Assembly: GCA_039619475.1 (NCBI GenBank)
Contig: CM077116.1
Span: 386,160,760 to 386,224,759 of the forward strand
Length of the DNA stretch: 64,000 nt
Direction: 5' to 3'
Source of the DNA: Icerya purchasi
Lineage: Eukaryota; Arthropoda; Insecta; Hemiptera; Monophlebidae
Below, piece after piece: positions 25,326-37,300 of the stretch; within the stretch, counting starts at the first letter, position 1; each line of letters starts with the position of its first letter. The notes below the pieces were generated by a model. It was not told where the DNA came from and made no database searches. It saw nothing but the letters and a program-made list of their open reading frames with translations. The translations under genes were made by a program, and so were the position numbers.

Positions 25326-28300
25326 AGTGTGTGTATTTTTATATAAATGAAGTCGGAAATGTGTCTATCTGCCCTGTCGGTACGCGCTAATCTCACGAAC
25401 TATCAAACCGATTTTGTTCGGGTTTAACCAGTAGAGAAACTAATTCCTACAAAAGGTTTTAATGCAGTATTTATTTATAATTTTCAGGTGTAATTTAGCC
25501 AACTTATAAGGGTTTTTGTGAATGGAGCGAAGAAGATAAAAAGGTAAAAAACGCTCAATAAAATTTAAAAAAAAAACTGAATAAAATATTTACTATGACA
25601 AATATTTTAAATAAAACGATTACTATTGTAAATGTAAATTAAAAGTAAAAATTTAAATAAAATATTTACTGTAACAAATATTTTAAATAAAATAGAAAAA
25701 CGGAATGGTTGGACAATATTAAGGATTGGACTGAACTGGACTCAAGAATCTCAATGAATTGATTAGAAAAGCGGAGTGAAAAGCGTTGAATGATAATGAT
25801 CGTCAACCCTCAGGGACTGAGTAAAACACTTTTAAGAAGAAGATTAGCACGGTACATATAAATATATGTAAGTTCTAGATAATACTTTATTAATTTCTGG
25901 CACAATTAAGAATACCGACTTCTATCTCTTCTCGTTTTGTGTTGCTCAAATTATTAAATCTCTATGACAGAGTCTAAACATACAAACGACGTTCTAGCCT
26001 AGCTGGTGTAAAGGGTGCTGGGATTTTAAACAAAATGTTTTTTATTAATTCTTACAGAAATATAAATAATTCTGCAACAGAATTTTTAATAGTTGACATG
26101 GGAAATATTTATATTCAAATTTTAAATCCTTGCTAAACTACTGTATGGCACTGTTGTGAAATGCACTTAAAGTTTGTTTTAATTATTATATTAGTAATAT
26201 TCCCAAAAGAAAGAAAAACTGAATAGATGAAATAAACCTTCAGTGGAAATGTAAAATTTTTATTATGTAATAAGAGAGAAAAAGTTAAACATTTAAGCAG
26301 GTATTAATACGCGGGTGAAGCCACGGGCAACACTTAGCGGGTAAGTAAATGGATCACTTATAGAATAAGTAAATGATACATGAAAATAGTAAATAAGAAA
26401 TAAAAAACAGATGATCACAATGATAAAAACTATGGGACCTCCAGAAATGATAGTCAGTTGACTCTAATGAATATTTTGGTAAAGAACATACAAATTTTGT
26501 AAAAGTAGGATAGAATAAGAGATTTAAAAAAATGTTAATACATATAAATTCTAGATAAAACAAAAAAAAAATTATTGATTTCTAGATACAGATTTAAACA
26601 GATTTAATATATGAAATATCATCTTTCCTCCCTCGTAAGTGAGTATGAATGCTGTTTATTTCCAATCACAAATATTTGATGTGCGATACCAAATCAATTC
26701 GAAGGGCACTTATGAAACCACAAACACTGCAAGTGACCTGTTGGTGTTAATCAGCAATGGCTATGTCTCGACTTGGAATTTTTTATTTTTGCTGAACAGA
26801 CACTTTTGTAGGCGCTATTGTACCACGCAATCTATTATTGTTGACCATTGCTTCCTGCCAAGTGTAGTTTTTCCTAGCCAGTCATTCTCAGTTCCATCCG
26901 AATACATTTTAGATCCCTGGCAAGCACGTCTTGGAATCTTAGCCTTCGTCTACCGACGTATCTTTTCTCCGAGTTCAAAATTCGGTACAACGTTCGTTTG
27001 GGGTACGATGGCTTTGCACACAGGTGGTTGACAGATCTTTGTTATTAAATACCCGATGAGATAATTTTCCGTACGCTACATTTGTGTTTCTTATTCTATA
27101 AGCAATTTCGTTGTCCAATGTAGCGTCTTTACTGATGTTGTTGCCGAAGTATTTGAATATATCTACGTTCCGTAACTTTTTCCCGTCCACGTCTACATTT
27201 TAGCTCGGGAACCGGCATTTATTGTGAGCGTGAAATTCAGCGAGATGGAAGTTAACAAAATTTCTCCAAAAAGAATCAATTTCATTACGAAGCAGTTAGT
27301 AAGAACGAGTTAAACTGATTCTATAATCATCATCTAATAGAACATCGCGCAGTGATATACCAATCAGGAAATGAGACTGAATCCCGGTGGATGAAATGTG
27401 CAAGCGATTAATGATAAAAACTGTCGTTTGGTTAATTGTTTATCATCAGTTTAAATAATTGGAACATTTATTCTTCGTCATTGTAGATCGAATATTAATG
27501 TGATTTCTGGTGAATTAAATGAAATGATTTTTGTTTTATCGATGTTATGTGAATTGTTCGGTTCAAGTAATTCTTGTGAACTGGATGCAAATTTGGTTAA
27601 CGGTAATAAATGCGCTTTTAATAATGCCGCGTATTACTGCTGTTTTTTCCTTTACAGCCTCGTTAACTCTTTCAACTCCTGTTCGTAGATGTTCCATGTA
27701 GAATTCTCACCGGATCACTTTAGCCACTGTGCGATGGATGTTATCAAAGGACTTTGCGATTTCGGCAAAGCATTTTGTCGCGAGAAAGTTCCAAAGGTTA
27801 TATTTTTTAAGCGATAATGACACATTTGATTGTTTTCACTGTCTTTGCATAATATAGGTTACATATCTCGATTTTTCGAATCAAAAAAAAAAAAAAAAAA
27901 TACACTAATACATATTTTTGATATGGTGGTAAACACGGTATCTTATAATTTTAGAACGCCATTATTATGTCAAACAATTCTGGCTGAATTGTCAATCTGA
28001 CTGTTAATGCTTTGTTTAATTAACGGTCAGAGTATATTGAGCGTAATTTTATTATCGCACTGGATAAACATGAGATAAGTAGAATCGCGGTACATTACGT
28101 TTTTCGAATGAAATAATTTCCATATGCCCTAAAATCGCTTTCGGATTTCGCCATCGCGGATTTTTTTCGACGATCGATTTTGAAAGGCAAAGACACTGAA
28201 AAATGACCGTCAACAAGCCGAATGATTCGAAATATGCATTTTTTCATATTCCGATAAAATTAACTTTTTGAACTTAAACGATTCTATTTCCGAAAATTTT

Positions 28301-31300
28301 TCGATTTACGAATTAATATCGGCTATCAATTGACGATATTTTGATGAGTGAAAGTATTTTCGAAAGCGGAACAGAAGCGTGAACTATTCAAATTGCAATT
28401 TTTCAAAACATATTTTATTGATGAAAGTTTTTTCGTCATTAAATTTTTGCACATTCGAGAAGTTTTTATTAAAAAACGTACTAACACTAATCGAAGTGTT
28501 AATGATAATAACGAACGGCGAGACACATTTCAGTGAAAAAATTTCGATTTTACCTGTTAAACGGAACGAATTTACCATTAACTTATTATAATGAGACACA
28601 TTTCAATTTTCATTTGATCACAATATCCTCGTTACCTTTCTTTCCAAGTCGGTTGCTTTTTCTTCAACGATAACCACTTCTAACGACGGTTTATCGATTT
28701 TTGCACGTAATTACGCAACAGTTTCATCAGTGGGTTATTTTTTCAATTTCCGCTTTAAACTAGTTTATAATAGAGTCGTGCAAATCCAAACGCACTAGGG
28801 CGGTTGGATATGTGTCTTATTTGACACTGCGGACATATACTATGCGACGAAAGTCTTACCGCACTATAAAAATTACTAAATGCGATTCGCTAACGTACCG
28901 TTATCTATCATAAATGAAAAAAATTAATGATCAAATGCATTGGAAACATTTTGTAGTCGCTTGGTAAGCATATTCGCCATGAACGACACGAATGTAGCGA
29001 AAGGGAGAGATGAATAGTGGGAGGAGGTAAGCATTTTCGTTTTTCCTATTGGTAAGTGTATCTGCCGCATTGCAAAGAAGTTGAACAGCAATGACGTTGT
29101 TTTATGCATGCCGATTGTTTCAGTAGTGCTTGTAGAAGATTTGTATACCGGTGTAGTTCCAAAAACACCTTAACGATGTCTGTACGGTCTAAAGTGGCCG
29201 CACAAATGGTGGCATTAATTAATGAGGGTCGAAATCGACGATCAGTCGCAATTCAGTATCAGGTGTCTGAAAAATGTGTACGACACATTTATAAACGATG
29301 CCTTGAGACCGGAAAATACGTACAGCGACCGCAAACAGGTCGTCCTCGTATCACAACTGAGCGGGAAGATCGAAATACTGCGCGAACAGCATTGCGTATA
29401 CCATTCGCAACTGCATCAACGATCGGACGTTAATTTCATCTCATACAGTGCAGCAACGATTACAGCAGCATGGTTTTTGTATTTCGAAGCTGGCAACAGG
29501 TGTGGTATTATCGACACAACATAAGCTTGATCGTTTAAATTTTGCTCGTAACCATGCGCATTAGAGTCTGAATGACTGGAGCCGTGTATTGTTTACTGTC
29601 GAGTCACGTTTTACTTTGCAAACACCGGGCGGACGTCATAGAGTCTGGCGACGCAAAAGAGAACGATAAAGTCAACAAAATTTCGTCTGACGCTCTAATT
29701 TTTATGGGGGCTCTAAAATGGTGTGGTGCGGGATTCAATATAATGCCAAAACTTAGCTCCGTATTTGTCAACGACCGTCGGTAAACGCTCATTTTTATAT
29801 TACACTAACATTCTCCAGACCTATGTCGTGCCATTTGCACCATTTGTGGGTTGAAAATTCCTGCTGCAGCAGGACAACGGCCGCCCTCACGTTGCTAAAG
29901 CTACAAAAACATTTTTGCAGCAAGTTGGAATTCCTACAATGGAGTAGCCAGCATGCAGTCCGGACCTCAATCCGATAGAGCACTTGTGGAATATCCTCAG
30001 ACGATGTATTAGAAGTCAAATTCCACCGCCAAATTTATTGTTGCAGTTAGGTAATGCTCTTTTAGAGGAGTGGGTTTCAATTTCACAGGACATTATTCGC
30101 ACTCTTATATTGAATCAATCCCAGCACGGTGCGCTGCGGCGATTTAAGCTCAAGGCGGCAATATGAGATGTTTAATCAAACGGTTTTTATTGTTTTTTAA
30201 CTTATTTATAATTTTTCTCGTGTTTTGAGATGTGTTCTCTATAATAAATTATTTTTATTATACACAATTTACGTTTTGTTTCTTATACCGGTTGGGCTGT
30301 GTTGGTATAACATTTTAACTACATTTCCAGCATATTAAATACATTTTTGGAACGTTTCTGCTGCACTTTTCTGTCTTTTACTCAATTTTTTACAGTGCGG
30401 CAAGACTACTGTATACATATCCGCTTATTAATTCCAACTCCGACGGAGTTTAACTGATATCTAGAGTGTGCATAATTCAAACCTTAAGCCACGCATTACT
30501 CTAACTCCGCGTGCTACTCCGAACGTGCAGAACGACATACCGTTCTTAACAAATTTTGGTAGTTGTGCGTGCACGTCTTTCGCAGTTAAGATTAAATCAT
30601 ACTACTACAGATAAATCCAACTGTAGTGCCTGAACATGGATTATATTTTTGAGGATACAACTGTGTCCGGAGTCTAATCGGTAACTCCGGTAACAAGAAT
30701 TTATCGCCGCACCTTCGCGACCGAAAGTTGAAAATTAAACTATGGAGATAGATGGGAAAAAGATCGTAAAACATAAAAGCTACATTTTTAATACATCACA
30801 TACAAGATTATAACTAATTTTCATTTTGTCGAATACTTGTGTACAATGTTCGAATTTGTCTCTATTATGCAACCGCAGTTCATTAATATATTTTCGCTAC
30901 CTTCTTTTCTTTGTAAGATGACTTACAATTAACAGGACTATACAAGCGGTATTTGTAAGAACCATTTAATACAAATTATAACGAAACATAATCACACGCT
31001 TAAACATAAATTCTGAAATTAGTTATTACAAAAGTAAACAAAATAATAATGATTGACGTATGGAGACAAAAAAATAAAGTCGCGTCGCGTAATAAAAAAC
31101 CGGTGTGACAGAATCTGCCATATTGTCGTGCAACAAATTGCATACATGAACATGGCCTAAGACAATTCCAAAACGGTATAAACAGAAGTGTTATCACAGA
31201 GAACGGATAATGGTTATAACACGGATATGCATTGTCCAACAGTAGTGCCGTACATACTACTATTTCGCTCTTTAATCATTTAAAAAAATTCATTACGTCA

Positions 31301-34300
31301 TATATTAAACGCTAAAAAATTAATTATCGAAAACTTAATTTAAAAAAAAAAATACGTATGCTACTTTACCTTTTGTTCTGGAACAATACCCTTCACGGAA
31401 TGATAAAATCCGAAGTATACCATATTAAACGTTCCATTTCTACATATGGTAGCGAATAATCCTTTGTTTAAACCCCTTAATCCGATACCCTTTAATGTAA
31501 AGTAAAAAAAATAAAAAAATAACAATATAATGAAAAAATAGTCTATCTTATTTACGTATGTTTGCTATTAAAAGTTATTTATGGTTTAAAACGATTGTCC
31601 CGAACGCTCAATAATCTCCCGATGGTAAATAATTTAGAACAAATTAAAAAATTAAAATACCTTATTACATTACGAAACTGAAAATAATTCGAAACATCAT
31701 ACCTAGTTGTTTGGAAAAAGAAATTTAATGAAATCATAAAACAATCACGTTTCTACGCTGAAGAATTTATGAAAATATTCCCTTTAAAACTGACTAAAAT
31801 TTACGTTGTAATGGATAAAATAACAATAAATCGTATAATAAAGTTAACATAACTTCTCAAATGGTTGTAATAACGGTAATTAAAAATTTATGGTTTAAAA
31901 CCAAACTTTTTATCAAAATTTGTTTGTACATTTTTTCGTTATTTTACAACTGGTAAGTTCCTAATTATAAATGTAATTTTTATACAGACGGCTATATTTA
32001 AATTATTTAATTTGTTTTTAATATTTATATTTACATTTTAAACTTGCTATTCGAGTATACGCACTTATAGACGTGTAATTTATCACTGTTAATTTTGTGC
32101 ATAAATGCATATGCTTAATCAAAAGGGATTTAACTTTTCTCTAAAACCAGTAAATTAATTTTTATACTTTGTTTTTCAATGCACTCTCATCATTTGTATG
32201 TTATCAATTACCGCTACCAGTTTTTTTCTGAAATACTATAATACGTGTGTGTGGTACATGTCGCGAATGAATTTTTTCATAATGTGCTGAAGAAATTTCT
32301 TTCCCAGAAGGAACAATCAACAAAGCTACTTTCATTTGCTACATAGCAGACACCGTTATAATCTTTGCTTCTGGCATTTTTATCGCATGCGTCACCTCAA
32401 AATATGTAACCTTTAAAAACTGTCTTATTTTATTTAGTTACCACTCTTTGTGACTATTATTAATATTCTTCCTCTTCTATTTCTCTTCGAATTTGGCCAT
32501 GTATAGACCACGTGAAAAAAACTGCTTTTCTATTTTCCGTTTCGTCCAGTACTTTTTCGTATTATTTAAAAATAGCCTTATTTCAAAGACTCTAAATGTT
32601 CAAATTGTTTTACCGTTTAATTTTTTTTACCTCGTTTTATTTATTATTTTGGCTTTATGTAATAAAATTTATTACTTATTCGATTTTATTCAAATTTTTT
32701 CAACTACTCTTAACACTATTAACATTGCGTATGTTTAAAAGAAAAAAAAGTGTGGCGAAAAAAATAACAAAAGTTTATAAGGTTGTCTTAAGATTTTAAA
32801 CCCGATACTAACGCATTACATACATTTTACACTACTAATCATATTTTCTACAATTGTTAAATATACCATATGAGTTATTATTTTTGTTTTAATTATATTT
32901 CATCGATTTCAATTAATTTTAAAACGATTTTTTTTTCATAAATACTTGAATGTTTCCACTTAATCGTTTTATAATTTTACTACGTTAACGGGGTCCTTTA
33001 TTACCAAATTTTAAAGAAATCAGCGATACGAACGTGCGACATAACGTCTTCTTTCTAATAGAATCATCACGGTTCATAAAAAGTTTGCTATAACGCCGCT
33101 ATTACCGTATAAAGTTATAAAATAGTAAGACTTCAATACTCCAAACTAAACACTTCATAATTTTGAAACCCGTATGATTTTATGAACCAGTTTCGCTATA
33201 AAAACAACTTTGATTAACGTTCCCTCTATAAAACACACCCATTGTAATCGCTATCACGCAGCTTGAGATATTGATAAAATTCGAGACTCATTAAAGTAAC
33301 CTATAAACAACCCACATAAAACAATCAAAAATTTCTTCAAAAATTAATTTGGAATAATGGCAGACTGCGACACATATTACACACAGATTAATCAATGTTA
33401 AAGTATCTTTGTAGACCCCGATAATTCAATCAGCCTTCAAAATTAATTCTTTTAATTTGCAGTAACAGATTAGAACCGATTCTAAGAGTAAAAACACTAG
33501 TCCTTGCACTACCATCTCCAGTCGTAATAATGAATTCATAAGAACTTAAGAAACTTAACATCAACCGTTTAAATTTGACTGCAGTGGCAATATATGATTT
33601 TGATAAAAATATTAAACTAAGATTAAGTAATCTGTAAGAACAACTATGAACAAATTCATACGGTTATTTGAGAAATAAAAAGACGGCGATATTGAGAAAT
33701 GATCACAGAATCGTACTTACGACGTAAAGAAAGTATAGCGAAAACAAGTGTCCAACCAGTAATAATCTCTAACCGCGATCACTGAAAAGATGAAACTTCA
33801 TAATAATTGTGTAATTTAATCAGAAACTTGCCCATCTTCGAAAGGTAAAAAAATAATTATTTGTAAATGAAATAAAGAACAGGAATCAATCAAAATGAAT
33901 ATAAAATAAATCAATGGTTATATAAAAACGGATTGCTTGAAAGAGCAAGATAAATAATCTTAATAGAACTGATACTTAAGAGATACAACTCAATTAAGTT
34001 TCACTCTACGGCCACAGTTTCACAAAACGGAAGAAAAATCGCTATAAAAAACCGAATGTATACCATCAATAAATGAAAATATAAAATAAATATAATAAAT
34101 AAAAGGATTTAATATTTCATGCTTACTGTCCATTTTCCGATTATATTAATACAACAAAGCAATAAAAATGTCTATTTATCAGAAACATATATATATATAT
34201 CTATAATAAAGCGCCAAGGAAATAAATAGACGAAAAATCGGAAAAAAATAAACGAAAAATCAAAAAAAAGTCCTGAGACCGTTCTATGGCACTTAGAAAG

Positions 34301-37300
34301 CTAATTTTTTTTTAATCGACAGCTCCAGGTCAGTGGCTTTTAGGAAAATTATAGAGGGTCTAAAATTTTTATACCTTGGGGCTCCAAACGAGCAATGAAT
34401 CAAATTTTTCTTCCACCATAGACGAAAATAAGACAAAAGACCAAAAATGAAAAAAAAATCCTTAGCCCGTTCTATGGCACTTAGAAAGCTAATTTTTTTT
34501 TTAATCCACAGCTTCAAGTCAGTAGCTTTTAGGAAAATTATAAAATGTTCAAAATTTTCATACCTTGGGGCACAAAACGAGTAATGAATCAAATTTTTCT
34601 TCCACCATAGACGGAAATAAGACAAAAGACGAAAAATCAAAAAAAAGTCCTGAGATCGTTCTATGCCACTTAGAAAGCTAATTTTTTTTTAATCGACAGC
34701 TCCAATTCAGTGGCTTTTAGGAAAATTATAGAGGGTCCAAAATTTTTATACCTTGGGGCTCAAAACGAGCGATGTATCAAATTTTTCTTCCACCATAGAC
34801 GTAAATAAGACAGAAGACCAAAAATGAAAAAAAAAGTCCTGAGACCGTTCTATGGCACGTAGGAAGCTATTTTTTTTTTTAATCCACAGCTTCAAGTCAG
34901 TAGCTTTTAGAAAAATTATAAAATGTTCAAAATTTTCATACCTTGGGGCACAAAACGAGTAATGAATCAAATTTTTCTTCCACCATAGACGAAAATAAGA
35001 CAAAAGACGAAAAATCAAAAAAAAGTCCTGAGATCGTTCTATGCCACTTAGAAAGCTAATTTTTTTTTAATCGACAGCTCCAATTCAGTGGCTTTTAGGA
35101 AAATTATAGAGGGTCCAAAATTTTTATACCTTGGGGCTCAAAACGAGCGATGTATCAAATTTTTCTTCCACCATAGACGTAAATAAGACAGAAGACCAAA
35201 AATGAAAAAAAAAGTCCTGAGACCGTTCTATGGCACGTAGGAAGCTATTTTTTTTTTTAAATCGACAGCTTCAAACAAGTGTCTTTTAGGAAAATTATAA
35301 AATGTTCAAAATGTTCATACCTTGGGGCTCAAAACAAAAAGGGAAGAGATCAGCGCTAATTTAATAAGATCATTACCAATCGCATGAAAACGCGGTACTA
35401 CTATATTTACCTACGCAGTACCGCGCTTCCACCCGCCCGGCAACAGGTACTGCATTTACCTACAGAGTACCGCGCTTCCACCCACCCAATAACCGTTACT
35501 GGCTTTTCATTCATCGTGTATTACTCATAGTGGACAAAAACGAAACATCTTTTGTTAACGATTCTTCTTTTGTTTCCTCTATGGTGTATTTTTAAATTTG
35601 AAAAACGACGTTGTAATTTTGAAGTTGTGATCGGCACAAACTGAAGAAATGAGCAAACTAACGTATTTGCAATTCTACGAACAGTATCGTGATAGTGGAA
35701 AGAGAAATATAGAGACTGGTCGCAATCGTTTTATAAAAAGGGTTCGAGGAGTATGTGTTTTTCGAAAGTGGTCCGAGTTACTCAAAATTTTTATTAGAAA
35801 TTGGTGAAGGAAAAATGCCAGAGACTTTGTATGGCGAAGAAAATGGAATCCTATTAAATTTCCCCGATTTAAAAATGTTTACTTCACTTGATGAAATGAT
35901 TGATCACATTTATCTCGATGATGTTCTATCAAATTTTTCTAAAATGTCCAAAAGATGTATTTTATCACCAACGAATAAAAACAACAGATTGATAATAGGG
36001 AAAAAAATTTCTGGAGATGAAATAAATTTATATAGTGCTGATACAACTCTGATTGATGAAAAAGAAACAAATGGAGATTCCACACATTTATGTACTGAAA
36101 TTTTAAACAAAATGTCAGACCCAGTGGTTCCAAATCACAAAATTACTATAAAAATTGGAGCGATTTGTATCCTCATCAGAAATTTGAATTTCGAAGAAGT
36201 CTGGTGAATGGAAGAAAAGTCGTCATTAAATCTGTTAAAGGTTTCATAATTGAAGTATTTCGTCCGGAAAATGAATGTAAGACGTTTCTAATTCCTAGGA
36301 TCAGTTTCAAATTTATAGCTGGCGACACTGGCATTTAGATTTTAAGAAGGCAGTTTCCTATCAAGTTAGCCTATGCCATGACCATTATCAAAGCTCCGGG
36401 TGAAACATTGGATTTCGCCGCTGTTGATTTGAGGGATAATGTCTTCACTCATGGGCAATTGTATGTTGCCTTGAGTCGAGTGAGAACATCGAAAAATATA
36501 TGCATTTTGAGCCTTGGTCACGACGAAACTCTCACAAAACGGGGGTTTGGCGGCGGGTACGGGTGGGGGGTTGGGCCGCGAAGCGGCCAGGGGGAAAGCC
36601 CCCTAGTATATTGATACGGATTCGGTACTTGCAGCGCTATCTTTTAACGATGTCCGAGTTAGAAAATATTCTTTGAAATATCATTAATTCACGATCTCTC
36701 GGACATCGTTCTTTTTAGCCGTCGCTTTGCCTTGTCAAGTATGCTTACTCGGCCAAAACCGAAAATCCCGTGCCTGTTCGTTCGATCAGTTGCACCGGGA
36801 TGATACTGCACTAGTGTCTGTGTAGTGGTTGTGGTCGAGGGCTAAGGCAGTGACATGTGCTTGCGGCGAAAGCGCGCATCCGAACAGTGTGGCGAATGAC
36901 ATTGAGCGAGCGGAGATTTTTAATGTATCCCGCCAAAAGTCAGGCAGGGCAGTAAGTGCGGTGATCGATGCAGAAGTATTCTTCTAGAAACTTCTGCGTA
37001 GCCTTTATCGCCGTAGCACGGAACACATTGTTCGTTCGCTTATATTTCTGGTCGCCGTAGTCGTAATTGATAGTTACCACGTTTTTTGTTTTTTGTTCGT
37101 TCATCTAGTCGATCGATACCGTTTTTTCGCGCGTTACGAAGAGCGCCATGCGGTAAAGTTAACCTTTTTTTTCGGATATCATTTATGTGCCGCGTAAAGA
37201 ATTACACGTGTTTTAAAAGCCTAATGCTCGTTATTTTTTTTATCTTCATCTCCGTGTGACTGGCTTACGGAAGAGAAAGACATCGAAGGGAAAAGTCAGG

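Larger units (their letters stand above)
35649..36606 (+). mobile_element. Helitron 3' portion, internally deleted
   Basis: A short ORF start at 35649 (MSKLTYLQFYEQYRDS) runs out of frame into helicase sequence from about 35755, indicating an internal deletion. The 3' end is well formed: hairpin GGCCGC-gaa-GCGGCC (36574-36588), second hairpin GGGGG-aaag-CCCCC (36590-36603), then CTAG|T, the Helitron CTRR terminus with the target T. Rep endonuclease is absent. Confidence 0.8.

Noticed and set aside
28326..28599. Four overlapping open frames on both strands
   Set aside because: Mutually overlapping, no conserved motif or codon bias; chance frames.
34293..35018. Minus-strand open frames (115 and 90 codons)
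   Set aside because: They lie entirely in the 189-bp satellite; the frame stays open because the period is divisible by three.
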